Positions 1 through 12,400 of a stretch of 64,000 bases of DNA are shown piece after piece. Position 1 is the first letter of the stretch. Each line of letters starts with the position of its first letter. Under the pieces are notes generated by a model. That model saw only the letters and a program-made list of their open reading frames with translations. It had not been told where the DNA came from and searched no databases. Made by a program: the position numbers and the translations under genes. Source of the DNA: Symsagittifera roscoffensis (Eukaryota > Xenacoelomorpha > Acoela > Convolutidae); contig NC_087065.1 in the NCBI RefSeq assembly GCF_963678635.1, positions 19,421,623 to 19,485,622 of the forward strand, in the 5' to 3' direction.

Positions 1-282
1 GTCTTCCAGCAGGATCAAATTATGGAATACGTGTAATTATATTTGCTCCTACGCATAACTGTTTGTCACAATTTTAAAACTGCCATTAGTGTCATGAGGA
101 TTTCGATATTCAATGGGGACTTTTCAAAGCCAAAACCTAGCTACTGCCTATTTTAATTTAACTGCATGTAATAACTGTTTAATTTTATCAGAACAAGCTA
201 TTTTTTTTTCGTTTGGCTTCAAATTCGTTTATCGAGACGCATAAATAGATAAGCCTTTAGTCGCAAAAAACACGATAAAAAT

Positions 283-644
283 CAGGGGCGGCGGGTTAGT
301 CCTCGCCGATTTGACAATCTCCTCGCCCAAAGGGTCCCCCTTTTGGTACTATTTTACGACATCCTTTTTCAGCCGACCGTACCTAAAATTTTTCTAGAGG
401 CGCCATCGGTACCAATTTATACTAGTTTTGAGGAAAACACGCGCATGAAAGCTGCAATTTTTGGTCAACAACTTCCAGAAAGTGCCCAAAAATGGTATTT
501 TAACCGGTTTTTGTTTTCAAAAATTTGATTGTAGCGCGAAAATTTTTGTCAAAATAGGGTATTTAGCATAGTGTTTTAAAAGGGCTCTATTTAGTCAACA
601 TAAAAAGGTCCCTCCTTATCGAAAAAATAGCATATCCACCACTG
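283..644. mobile_element. old hAT-type MITE (CAGGGGCGG family)
   Basis: The left end reads CAGGGGCGGCGGG and the right end CCACCACTG, a degraded inverted repeat. The interior matches the much cleaner element at 54159-54501: both contain 'cccaaagggtccccc', 'cctaaaatttttct' and a 'ggcgcc..cggtacc/ggcgcc' core followed by 'tatactag..ttgagg'. The flanking 8-mers (ataaaaat and ttaaaata) agree only partly, so the target duplication has decayed. It has no coding capacity; the 61-codon frame inside it is incidental. Confidence 0.65.
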
Positions 645-3600
645 TTAAAATAACTTAAAATAACTCTGTAAAGAATTAGGTTAAATTTTGCGAAAATTTG
701 GTCATCTTTGTACCACAAAGAATGACTGACAAACTGAAAAGGAGACTAAAAGACATGTTATGCTTCTGTGGGATGAGATCGTGTTATGCTACGTCTTCCA
801 AAATAATGAAAAATGTAGTTTTTTTGGGAGTCAAACATGCGGTTGTGAAGCAATGAAAAAGATATCCAAAGTCTAAATATATCCAAAGTCGTTGAGCCCG
901 TCGAAAAATAAAATCGAGTTCAGCAAAGAAAATCGAGTACTGTTTTCATTCGCTCGGATTTGTGATTTGTGAAACCACTTACCCGAGTTTATTCAATGCG
1001 TTAGAAAAAATTAATGAATAAGCTGTGGGAAATGACATCATACCGTTGAAAGCAAGAAAGTTAAAGAGAAAATATAACAATATTGTATTGATCTCTTGCT
1101 ATCTTATAACAAAACACGACTGCTCGTATCAGGGCAAAGCTCTGTATCTGATTGCCCTTTATTTCCGACTGCCCTTAAATTGGTCTCGGATAGTTTTTTG
1201 TAAACTAAATATTGGCACCCGTACCTAACAGAGGCTGTTTTTCAAGATAGAAATTTTTTTATAGATTATCCAGCCTAGTTTTCTCGTATTTTTTTTTGCA
1301 GAAATAATCTATTCTTTTCTAGTTTAGAAATAAACAGTTTCTGGGAAAAAATAACCAGAAATCAGTTCACTGCTCAACCGGAACGAGATAAACATGCTTC
1401 GAGTATACACAATAACAGTAGCAATTCAATGCAAATTTACACTTGTTATAAAAAGTGTTATTTTGACAAATCTATCAATGTTAGCGCAACTACCTAGAAA
1501 ATTTTAAGTCAGGGTTCGACCCGCACCACGAGATTTTTCTCTTGCTAGAAATAGCCTAGATTTAGCTAGTTTTTGATCAGAATTAAGATGAGAAATAAAG
1601 AATTTTAAGAAAATCCCTGCTTTATATAAACATTTAAAAAAACATTTCTGACCAGAAATTAGATTAGATATAATGTTTTTCAGATCATAAAGAAAAAAAT
1701 TTCTCGGTAAGGGCAAACTTTGAAGCTTATGTTGATAAAATCAAAAATTAACTGTTGAATTTTGAGTCGTGTATGGTTTGAGTTAATAAAACCAATTAGC
1801 TGCTTCAATTCAATTTGGAACGTTTTTATAGTGCGGGATAATAAAACAAACAGTTTTAGGAATAAGCAAAATTTGTATAAGCACGGAGCGCCTCATTCGC
1901 CTAATGCGCTTTCATCTCAGTTTAAATAATTAGAAATTTAATCATCGGAAACGAATCAAAGTCTCAAAAAAATATTTCATCTAAAATGTATTTAAATTTT
2001 GTTTTGAGAAACTGATTAAATTTGGACTTTTTTCTAAAGTTCATTTTTGTTCATGCGTCAAGTTATCCAAATCAGATCCTCAAAAAATATATAAACTGTC
2101 AAAAATCGAATTCAAAAAATTATTTGATTTTGCTATTGAGCGTTCGAAGCTTTGTTAAAAACCCTAACGCACTTTATCATGAACTTTGACAAGTTTGAAA
2201 AACAATTTTTTTTTGGTTATTTGAAACGATCTCTGAAGATTAAAAACCAACTATAAATGGAAACAACGAAAAATTGCCCGAACGTTTCTTCTAATCATCT
2301 TTCTCATTTTAAATCAATTAAGGGTAAAATATCAATTTCAAAAAAAATTCATGCGTCAAAATAATCCAAATCATAGTTTTACAATAAAAATATATAAAAT
2401 ACCAATGCCCACTGGTCGTATAGATTAATTTTTTTCTTCATGAAATGAAAAAAAATTTTCTTCAAAAAATAAAAAAACCATAATAATTTGATTTTGTTTT
2501 TGAGCTTTTGACGATTCGTTAAAAGCCCTAGCGTCAAAAACGTCTGTCTGATCGTATTTCAGCCTTCCTAATATCCGGCAACAACTACAAGGATTTTTAA
2601 ATTATTTTTTTTTATTACTTAACTTGATTAGCCGTTAGCTTGCAGAAAACTGAAATTTAAAAGTGTTACCAAAAAAGGCAAAAAAGGGATCAGATAGTTT
2701 TTACAAAACTTTTATGTTCTTTTTTGTTGCTTGAAGATTCATTGGAAAAGAAACATGCCTGGAGAAAAATCTAGCTCTTGTAACTCTTAGAGGTTGTAAC
2801 ATTCTAGAATGGAGGTTAAGTTTTTAAATTACTTGTGTTTATTACTTCTCTCTCGTTTTTTTTTCTCTTCAAAATTGAATGCCTGATCATTTTTTCGTTT
2901 TGACTAGTTAAATTGCTAAAGAACTATAGAGTAAAAAGGTTTCTGTAGGGTTACTAAGATAGTTCAGAAGATCACTCCAAACATCTAACCACTGGGTAGT
3001 TTCACTCCCATCTATTTAGTCCAGTGCCGTGTAATTCAGAACATTTTAACGAATTTTGTGTTCAGATTGTCAGGAGGTGCGCTTTGTGTGCATCGCTGCT
3101 TTGCTTAAATAATCTGCTCTAGTTTTTTATAGAGTTCTACTCTTTTTGGCAAGCTCGCAACATGTTGGCGCGACAGCGATGACCAGCATTAAGTTGTAGT
3201 GTGAGAAGTTATATATTTTTGGGTTGCGTTATGACATATCAGTGTAAGGTTAATAAATAGGATTTAACTTGTCAAGGTTCTAGCTTTAGAAATTGAAATT
3301 ATTAGGAATTAAAATGAAGATGTTAATTCAAATGTGGTGAAAATGCAGAATACCAGTCAAATAGAACGCTACTTCTAGATCTAAATTTTGATTCTTGATC
3401 TTGCTTTTTTTGCGTATTTAATTTTTGCTGCATCAAAGTCTGTTTTTTGAAAAGGGTTCCTCAAAATAAGAAGAATTTGAATCAAAAGAAAAAAGCTCAA
3501 ATATTAATAGACATATGTATATCAACGTTTATAGTTTTTATTCGGATTTCCAATACTGTAGACAAGTTTTTCAGAAATTTGCGTATAAGCATATATTGTT

Positions 3601-6600
3601 CTTGGATCTCGGCTGAAAAAAAATTAGATATTTGTTAAAGATGTGTCCGTGGAATTCAGAAGCGAGCACACTTTTGTTCTTGTTATCAAAATTACTTTGG
3701 TGTGTTATTTAGAGAGCAACCTGTTTTCTTGTCCCAATCTAAAGACGATTCTTGCTCTTTTCTGCATTTAGAATGCGCAGTCCAAAAAAACTAATCCAAA
3801 CCATTCCTCGTCAAAAAACAACATTCTTTTAAAGCGGTTCAACTTCTAATTTTTGTTATATAATGAACCGCTTCTAAGATGGCGATTTCTCTCCAATAGA
3901 CGAACTGTCTTCTTTTTTTTGAAGTTTAAATTTAACCTGTTTTAGATGGCTGGTTTGTGTCTGACCTATACTGCAATTGCCATTCAACTGTCACCCCTAT
4001 TGGAAGCCTCCAAGCAACAACAAAACTACCTAGCTATTAATACAAATGCAACAACTTCTAATGAAACGCTGCCGAGTACGCCTCTATGACAATTTTTTTT
4101 GATACTTTACAATTGAACTTGTCGATTTTAAATAGCTGACTGTAGATTATGATTGAGGAGAATATGAGTTTCATTGTGAAATTTAATCTTGAAAGTTTGA
4201 TTATGATTCGCAACAAAACAAAAAGTGGACCAAATAAACAAAAATTTAATTGATTTCCGGTTAAGGACATCCAGATAGGCTTCGTCATTCCACGATGTTT
4301 AGCAAAAGATCTATATTTGTAATACATGGCGAAATGTGAGTCATATACTTTTCGTTCATCATAATTGTTAGTGTATAAATTTTCCGTAAATTTACCCTAC
4401 AAAACAAGTTTGAAGCAAACTTCACAGGTAGCTGTGCAAATGGTTTGATGAACATGTTGCAAATGTTTGATGAACATATATTTCAAAAGTTGGAAATTTA
4501 ATTAAAAAGCTTATCAAATTGTTTTTCATTTTTTCTGTAAAAAAAATCTGCTCTTGGAAAATCAAACACTTAGCAAAAAAATTTTACAAAAATGTATTTT
4601 ATTTTATTTTTGATTAAAAAACTCTATTCACGTATGCTAGATATATAAAAAATCTGGAAATGCGAAAACATTCATTTTTACAGATCTTGAACTCGAGAAA
4701 TTTTTACTTGACATGATTAGCTCTGACTCAGAGTTGGACATCTTTCAATCATATCTGATCAAATATGCTATAAATCTGACTAAAAAATATGAAAGAATGA
4801 AATCAAAACAATCTTTTAAAATCATTTGAAAGCTATACATGAATGATATAGTGTGAATGAATGGCTATTGTATTTCATTACAAAAAAATAAATTTTATAT
4901 TCGATTTAATTAAATATTAAATCATTAAATCGCAGATATAATTAAATAATTCCCGAAAAAACTTTTGCACAATGCAAAAAATTGGCATCATAATGTTCGA
5001 TGGAAAGCAACAAAAATGATAAAGCTGCACTATCAGAAATTTAGCCAGAGTTTTTAAATTGAAAAAATTGAATGAAAAAATTAGAAAACCGAACGAAATA
5101 CTCATAGAAAAAATCAGTTATTTTTTTAATTTTGAGATTTACTATTGTGCTTTTTATTCTGCTTTTTTGCTACTAATTAATAATGACACAAGTTGTTTTG
5201 AAATGTTTTTTTTACTTCGAAATTTACATTTGGGCTTTTTATTCTGTTTTTTTACTTTTTATTCCGACACATTTTAGGATTTTTTTTGACAAAATCCTTA
5301 TAAATCGAAATTTTTTGAAGTAAAAATTTCTATATGGGTTAAGCTGAAACAAAATCTTCGTCATTATTTCTCAAGTATTGAGAAAAATTTTTTGCTTGCC
5401 AACTTAGAGTATAACAAACAAACAAGTTTCTTTCCGAAGCTTTTAGATTCTAAAACACCAAATTTAAATAATTAAAACGTAATATTAAACAAATATTTGT
5501 ATGCTTCTTTATCTGAAATTATAATAATTTTTATCCTTGCGCACCAAGAAGTATTCAAGTTTGTCCAACTAAGCGCAGTAAAACAGTGAAAACAAGTAGT
5601 TTTGAGAACTTTTATTGTTCCGACCGTTGAAAATGGGGAGGAACTTTGTATACGGGTGTGTTTTAGTTTTTTTTCTTTTTGTTTTCCACGCGAAACTAGC
5701 TACCACACGTAATCATCAGACTCGCGTGAGTGATATATCATATTAAAGCCCTTTCAGTCATGATTCGGCCAATTTTTAAAAATTTCGAAAATTTTTTTTT
5801 CAATGTTTGAAAAAAAAACCGGTTTGAAATTTTTATTTTTTGTCCTAATTCGAGCAAATAAAGCAAGCGAGCAGGCTTACAACAGCTTAATTAGGAGAAG
5901 TTCAAAATTTAAGTACTGAAAACTTAACTTTCAGCAAGTAAAATGTTTGTTTTTTGAGTTTTGTATAGTTCCATTCTGGGAACCAAAAACTTCAAAAAAA
6001 ATTGGAAAATTTTCTGCACAATATTTGGAAAAAAAATTTTTTTTTTAAAACCTTTGAAGTTTTTTTAGGATGGTTTTCTAGTCAATTTTCTAAAAATGTT
6101 TGTATCTTATTTGCCTGTTTTTTTAAAAGTTTTTTTAAAAAACTATGGTTGTAACATTCTGTGCTACTTGCACAGTAACCGGCTATCTTTGTTCAAAATT
6201 TCAATTTGGTTTCAGGTGTTGCAGATTTATTTTGCAGACTAAAGCTGACAAAAAATCTAGCATGCAGGTTTTAATTCCACAAATTTCTCGATGACTTGTA
6301 CGCTCAAAACAAACAACTATTTTACGCATTAAGGCTGGCCTGTATTTTCATGTTTTTGACTTAATTTTGTTCATGCTAAGTGTAGTAAATTTCAAGTCTA
6401 TTCCTGGTTTCAAAAATCAATAAACATTTTTTAAAATACGGTACAAAACTAAAGCAGATCTTAACTTGAAAATTAAACAGATAAAAAAGTGTTAAAAACC
6501 TGATTCCTAAATAAATTAGCTTGAACTAAACAAAATTATTTCACAACTTCTGAACTCCACTAAAAAGAATTTTATCTGTCATCTGTTTCTTTTGCTTTTT

Positions 6601-8143
6601 AGAAAACTAGCTGTGTTGCCGTTTGTGGCCCGGTACTTTAGCCATTAAACCAGTTAAAAACTTTTAACGTAACTATTAAAATTTCTTGGCTTTTCTCTAG
6701 TCTCTTTCGTTGATATTAGCCGGAATTCGATTTAAGGAAGCCCATTTAAAAGAATGCTGACGTTTTAAACTTCAGTAAAAATGACAAGGTGAGCAAGTTA
6801 ACAGTTGCTCACAAAAATGCATACATGCGTTTTGCCGTATATACCAATATCAACCAAAAGAGGCGGAAAACTGGAGAAGAGTCAAACTTTTGAGCCTTGT
6901 GAGAAAATTTTGAATTGAAGTTTGAGAGAAAAAGTAAAAAATAATTTGATTGAATTTTTTATGTTATCTCAACGTATAAAAATTGTATGTAATCTAAGCT
7001 CACATTGAATGTATGTTATCTAAAATTGAATGTTGTGGCGTACCAGTGACAGATTATCAAAGAAACGATGATAAACAATAGATTAAATAAGGAAACTGAA
7101 GACTACATGGCCAAGAAAGAAGTGCATTTGGAAAAAGAAATGCTGCTTATTTAAAGGTGAACCTTTATCTCAATTTCAAGATTCAGAAGTTTTCAGTTTC
7201 ACTGATTCTGAGCTTTTTTGTTACTGTACAGGAAACAAATTTAAGAAAAACAGACGTGTTCAAGTCTTAGCATCTAATGGAAACTAATTGCAAAGGAACC
7301 GTAGGAGTCGCATAATTCTGTTCCTTGCCCCCTTTTCCCTTTTTTACCCGGTATTCGAACAGGGTCAAAGTTCCATGGTCCTGGGAGGAGTCCGTTGTGA
7401 AAAAATGCTGACACACACAAATTGGTTTATTTTAATATAATTATATACACACCCCCAAATATAGACAGTAGCGACACTTCAAGAAATCTGGAAGATTATT
7501 TAGAAAACATATTTTGCGCTGGATTTGGACCTGAGCAAAATGAGACCCGGTGGCAGCTAAAATAGCAAAATATAGAAGCCTTTTAAAAATGCAGTATCTT
7601 TTCTACTTTCATTGTATGCGACCGACATGAGTCTAATTCAGAACGAATGATTCGAGTGTCTAATTTTGTGTACTTCTCAACAGGCTGTTCTGCATATCAA
7701 CAAAGTTAAACGACGTTTTTTTTAAATTTGCCCTAAAAATTCATTTTTAAACCAGCTAGATTTGAAGAAAATCAATTTTGAATAAAATTCATGACAAACT
7801 TTTAGCCACATCCGTTAAGAACTGAAAAATGCTCGCAGCTGTTTTTTCCCACAATCAAAGAGCCATCAAACTGACTGTGTTTTCTCTAAGACCATTTATA
7901 AAGAAAGAGAAGGTTGTATAGCCTTTTTAGCCACCCTTTATAAGCCTGGTCGTGGTCTGTGACTTATTTGTGACTACTAGCAAACTCACCGCGATAAGGG
8001 TTCCGCGGCCTTAGTAACATCAGAATTTAATAGTAGCGGGCTAAGTCTAAAAATGCGGAATTTCGCTCGTGATAGCGTAAAATCTATTCGAAATTGTTTG
8101 GAACTTTGTCACGATAGTCTGGAGATAAGTAGCAGACTTAAAA
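645..8143. other. non-genic AT-rich stretch
   Basis: I see no credible coding exon here. The open frames are short, AT-driven and unlike known proteins. Weak internal repetition exists: 'catgcgtcaa..atccaaatca' near 2050 recurs near 2350, and the following 'atttgattttg..ttgagc..ttcg..gttaaaa.ccct' near 2120 recurs near 2480. This suggests a decayed duplication of about 300-360 bp. Whether an upstream gene's introns or UTR lie here cannot be decided from the sequence. Confidence 0.5.
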
Positions 8144-8498
8144 CCCGGGTCGAGATCCCGCTCAAAAACCGTTCAAGATTTGAGCGGTTTGAGCGGTTTT
8201 CCAGCAAGATTTGAGCGGTTTGAGCGGTTTGGGCGGTTTAAGCGGTTTTTTTGGAAAAACCGCTCAAACCGCTCAAATCTTGCTTAGAAAACCGCTCAAA
8301 AACCGCTCATTTCTTGCGGTGATTTTTGAACGGTTTTTCAAGCAAGATTTGAGCGGTTTTTGAGCGGTTTTTGAGCGGTCTTCCTTGGTTTTGAAAAGGG
8401 GGGACTGGAAAAGAGCCCAAACTTTTAATGTTTGGATCAATGAGTTGACAAAAAACCAATTTCTACCTCCCACGCCCCCCTCCCCATACCAGCATCAT

Positions 8499-8666
8499 CG
8501 AAGTCGGCTCTTTTTCCTCCCCCCCCCCACCTACAAATTTTTACATGTAAATTTGTTGACTACATTGTTGAATACATTGACTACTCGTAAAACCACTCGT
8601 TACACTAATATATTGAAGGTCGTGTGAGGTGGGGGGGGGATGGGAAGGAAAAAGAGCTTCGAAGAC
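8499..8666. repeat. inner palindromic repeat with C10/G9 tracts
   Basis: 'ggctctttttcctccccc' on the left is answered by 'gggggatgggaaggaaaaagag' (split over 8632-8658) on the right, followed by cttcgaagac. It lies entirely between the foldback arms and may be an independent small MITE nested in the larger element. Confidence 0.45.
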
Positions 8667-8749
8667 TTTTAGAGATGCCAATAATGACGTCAAATGTTTT
8701 GCGCTTCAGAATGTTAGTCTATGTTTCAGATGTTATTTAACAGTTTTAG

Positions 8750-8822
8750 GGCAGCATGGCCTAACGGATAAGGCGTCTGACTTCGAATCAGAAGATTGGG
8801 GGTTCGAATCCCTCGGTGGTCG
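8750..8822 (+). tRNA. tRNA-Arg (anticodon TCG), possibly degraded
   Basis: The 73-nt sequence has the internal promoter boxes of eukaryotic tRNAs (A box TGGCCTAACGG, B box GGTTCGAATCC). It has a 4-bp D stem GCCT/AGGC, a 5-bp anticodon stem TCTGA/TCAGA around loop CTTCGAA (anticodon TCG, reading CGA), and a T stem GGGGG/CCCTC with one G-T pair. A run of five T follows within 3 nt of the discriminator base, as a Pol III terminator should. The acceptor stem GGCAGCA/GGTGGTC has two wobble pairs and two mismatches (A-G at pairs 4 and 7), so it may be a pseudogene or a gene captured by the surrounding repeat. The identity call is firm; functionality is uncertain. Confidence 0.8.
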
Positions 8823-9035
8823 ACTTTTTATTATTAAATCTTGCGCGGTTTTTTTAGATAAACCGCTCAAAACCGTTCAAATCTTGCGCGGTTTTTGAGC
8901 GTTTTTTTTAGATAAACCGTTCAAAAACCGCTCAAACCGCTCATTTTGAAGCAAGATTTTGAGCGTAATTGTCTAAAAAAACCGCTCAAACCGCTCAAAT
9001 CTTGCTTCAAATTAGGTGAAAAATCTCGACTCGGG

Positions 9036-9459
9036 AAGCAAAATGTGATCTCAAAAAATGTCCGAGAAGTGATACTCTGAGGCAAGGCTCACTAAAAATT
9101 GAGGTCATGGCATAGCAATGAAAAAGTTTGTAATTGCGAAAAGTATGAAAACTATTTAACATCTGAAAAAAAATTAGCAAAAATCTGAAACATATTTAAA
9201 AGTCTGAAACAAATGTCTGGTATAGCAAAAAAAACACTGCGGTCGCTAAACTCGTAGTGGTCGCGGTTAACTTTTTTTGGGTATGCCGCTCTTGATCCCG
9301 ATGATGGATAATTTTTATTGGGCAGTGCCTGTCGCCGTAACATATCGTTGATCTGCAAAGTCTGCCAATGTCAAAAAAACTTGAAGCTTGATTACAATTT
9401 TTTGATTATGCAACCACAATCTGGGCCGGTTTTTCAGAGACCCGGGTGTCTGCAATAGT
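9036..9459. other. short spacer, no feature seen
   Basis: Spacer between the foldback element and the decayed coding block. The frames in it are short and uninformative. Confidence 0.4.
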
Positions 9460-12400
9460 CAGTTGAAGCTAAACCAAATCCCAAATTACTTTCAATTCCT
9501 TAGAAAAATATTTTTTATTAAAAATGCCCACCATCTGACGGGAGAAGAACAGATGACGGCGAAGATATGGACCCGAAATACAAAGAACAAGTTATTGAAT
9601 AAATTGACGTATGCCTCTCCTGACCTACCTATGCCTGGCAATGCGATCTGATCCTCCGGGAGTAGTGAGAGGGATGGGAGAAGCGGCGACCTGCGTCTAG
9701 GATCAGCAGTAACCAACGCCTTTCCAGACCCCTTAATTACAGCATATCGACCTTCAGTGATGCACGTGAGCTTGATCAGCGTTCTAGATGGGACGGCACT
9801 AAACTGGTGCAAACAAGGACACTTGAGAGCCCAAATGAGCGAGACGGTGTTGTTTGGATCCTGAATTGATAGTGCTTCAGCGGCCAGCTGAAATGCAAAA
9901 TGGGTGGAAAACGACAGGGTTCAATAGAGGCTTACCCAAAATTCTGGAATTTGAACTTTCTGTAAAAACAGGCTGGAGAGATCTTGAAGATACCGCCTTG
10001 GATGGAAGCCTTTGACTTGATAAGGAAGGAACTAGAGGTGATTTTTGAGCGGGATGTGCTGTCAGCCACTCTCCCGGAGTTCCCTATTGGGAGGCGGATG
10101 ACCTTTGGAATGAATAGTCCGCTACCAGTGCCATCAGTGCCCGCCAGAAAGGTCGTAGAGCGACAACAAATAGTGCTCATGCATGGCTGGGATCCCCTGT
10201 TTATCGGGTACTCACACCCTTACCTCTATCGATTGACACTTCTGGAGACAAGACAAATCCTACAGTGGAAAAAAGGTTTGAGGATGCCTTGAAGCAAGAA
10301 CGCTCGGAAGTGACGGAAGGAGAAAAAATGGAGGAAGCTCCAGCTTAAGAGGTGGCGGTCGGGACGTACAATCCTGGCACCACGCGAGAGCAATTACAGG
10401 ACCTGAGTGGAGAAGAATAGGCGATACGGCGATCCCCCCTCTGGGCCCCCTCGAAAGAATCTGGAGTTGCAGCTTTGGAGTCAGCCAGCAGTCATGAGCA
10501 TTGTGTTTTTAAGTAATGAGAGCAAAGAGAAGAACATCTTCGAGGAAAACAAAACAATGTTCTTGAGTACTCTGGATCAAGATTGATGGCAACAGTTCTT
10601 GACAGAATTCAAACGGAAAGTGGAGCAGAAATTAGATGTCCAGGAGTTCAAGGAGGAACTGTGGGACATAGTGGTGGAGTTCGGAGAGCCTGGACTGGAC
10701 AAAGTGGCGGGAAAGGATTTGCTTGCAAGATGATTCATATCCGGGAGACGAGGCCAAACACCGCTCCTAGATACTGTAAAGACAGCTCTACGATAAGGAG
10801 AAAGTGTGTAATTCAAAAATGTTAAAGACAAAGCGAGTAGTAAAGATGAAATTAAGATTATAGTTAAAATTATTTTTATACCTAAAGCTAAAAAGGAGAA
10901 AACGGTGCTTGAGACAAGAGAAGATGGAAGGCAAGAGACAGAGGAAGAAGACCCAGAAAATGAGGCCGCTTCGGTGATGTTTGAGTCTACGCCATCGAGC
11001 AAAGAGTAGAGGTCAAGGAAGAGGTAGCGAGAAACAGAAGCAGAAAATCCGTCAAAGGAAGCGGTGTCGGAAGCGAAATTGAAAGAGACCCCTCCGATGG
11101 TTTTGGCGAGGTGGATGACTGCAGCTTTTAGAGACAATTCGACATCTAGGAAATTGGCGGAAGTGATGGCCGACATGGAAGCTGCATCAAGTCCAGTGAC
11201 AGAAAAGGTTTTTAAACCACAAAAAGTGAAGATAAAGAGAGGATCCACCAGTGCACAAACATGGGATGTCGATGTCGGAGAGGAATGGGTCTCGAGTGAA
11301 CACCAGAGCGACGGACAACAAATCACGAGCGATCCCCCTAGAGAAAAGCCTATCGCGGAACACGGCTCGTTCATGGTGGATAGCTCTGGACACGATGAAG
11401 TAACTGGATTGTCTGAAGAAGCTGGATTGGGGAGTATCCAGAAAGCGCCGGAGTTGGGCCAAGCAGCAAAAAGCAGAAGTGAATAAACTGGAACTAGGAC
11501 GAACCAAGGAGAAATTACAGCTACAATACTTCGAGAACGAGATGAGGACACCCTTGTCCGCCAAGCCCCTGATGTTGAACCCCTTAACCAGAACTGAGGG
11601 TCAGTTGCTTTTCACAAGGTGCCTGCTTGGGGTTGCACTGGAGGATCTGACTTCATGCGACAAGTTGAAGTTGGGCGATAAAGGCCTGCATGTCTACCAA
11701 ATGATGATGCAGAATGTTTCTCGAGACAATTCTGGGCTGAGTCTCGCCAGGAGGAAAAATTCTACTTTTTTCTTGAGATGGATCATGTCAGTGATACCTG
11801 ACCCGGTGATACAAGCTTGCTACCAGAAGGCAACGAAAAAAAAACGTTGGATTTTAGAGTCTGGGGCCTCATTCTGATTGTATACCAGAGCGCCGGGATT
11901 GAGAAAGACATTGACTCCAGGCAGTCTCTTGAGAACCGTGCGAAGATTGATGAAACTTCTGGGTTCTCAAACAAAAAATTCGACAGCAGCCATGACAAGC
12001 ACCGTGCCATGATTGAGGCGGAGGAGTACTCAAAGCCCTCAAAGCGAGGAGAATATCATAATGTCTCTGGTGCCATGGGGATGTCGTCCAACCTTTTCTT
12101 GAGCAAAGAAGCAGGAGCAGCTTGCATGGACTTGCATGAAGTTAAAGACTTACTGAAATTTTGGAAGGAAAGGATAACTGAAACCGACACGTAACAAAGG
12201 GAGAAGCCGAGACTGGACTTCTTTCTTGAGAATGAACCCGAGTCATCTGTGTGCCACAGTCAAGGAAAGAGTGGAATTGAGGCCAGGTGGCGAAAACAAC
12301 GTGTTGTTCGCAAACCTAGGAGTGGTCTGGAGACTGTTAAGACTTTCTTGGTGCCCACATCCACTAGCGAGTTAGACTCAGGAGAACACAGAGTGGAAGA

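Larger units (their letters stand above)
8144..9035. mobile_element. foldback (MITE-like) element with GAGCGG arrays, enclosing a tRNA gene
   Basis: The ends are inverted: CCCGGGTCGAGAT on the left and ATCTCGACTCGGG on the right. Inside, the left arm (about 8158-8385) and right arm (about 8833-9010) are built from the unit AAGATTTGAGCGGTTT and its complement. By my count there are 17 exact copies of GAGCGG or CCGCTC. The flanking 8-mers acttaaaa and aagcaaaa match at 5 of 8 positions, which would fit an aged 8-bp target duplication of the hAT type. Between the arms lie a smaller poly-C/poly-G palindrome (8499-8666) and a tRNA-Arg-like gene (8750-8822). No transposase frame is present. Confidence 0.6.

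Noticed and set aside
4058-5277. Several 60-89 codon frames on both strands
   Set aside because: They are hydrophobic, AT-driven, overlapping on opposite strands and lack splice context or motifs.
8273-8627. Open frames on both strands in the foldback arm
   Set aside because: They result from the repeated GAGCGG units and have no independent support.
10577-11551. 324-codon open frame on the - strand, Ser/Leu-rich, starting with Arg-Ser repeats
   Set aside because: It is antisense to more plausible Lys/Glu-rich coding sequence on the + strand and has no recognisable domain; long antisense frames are expected opposite such codon use.
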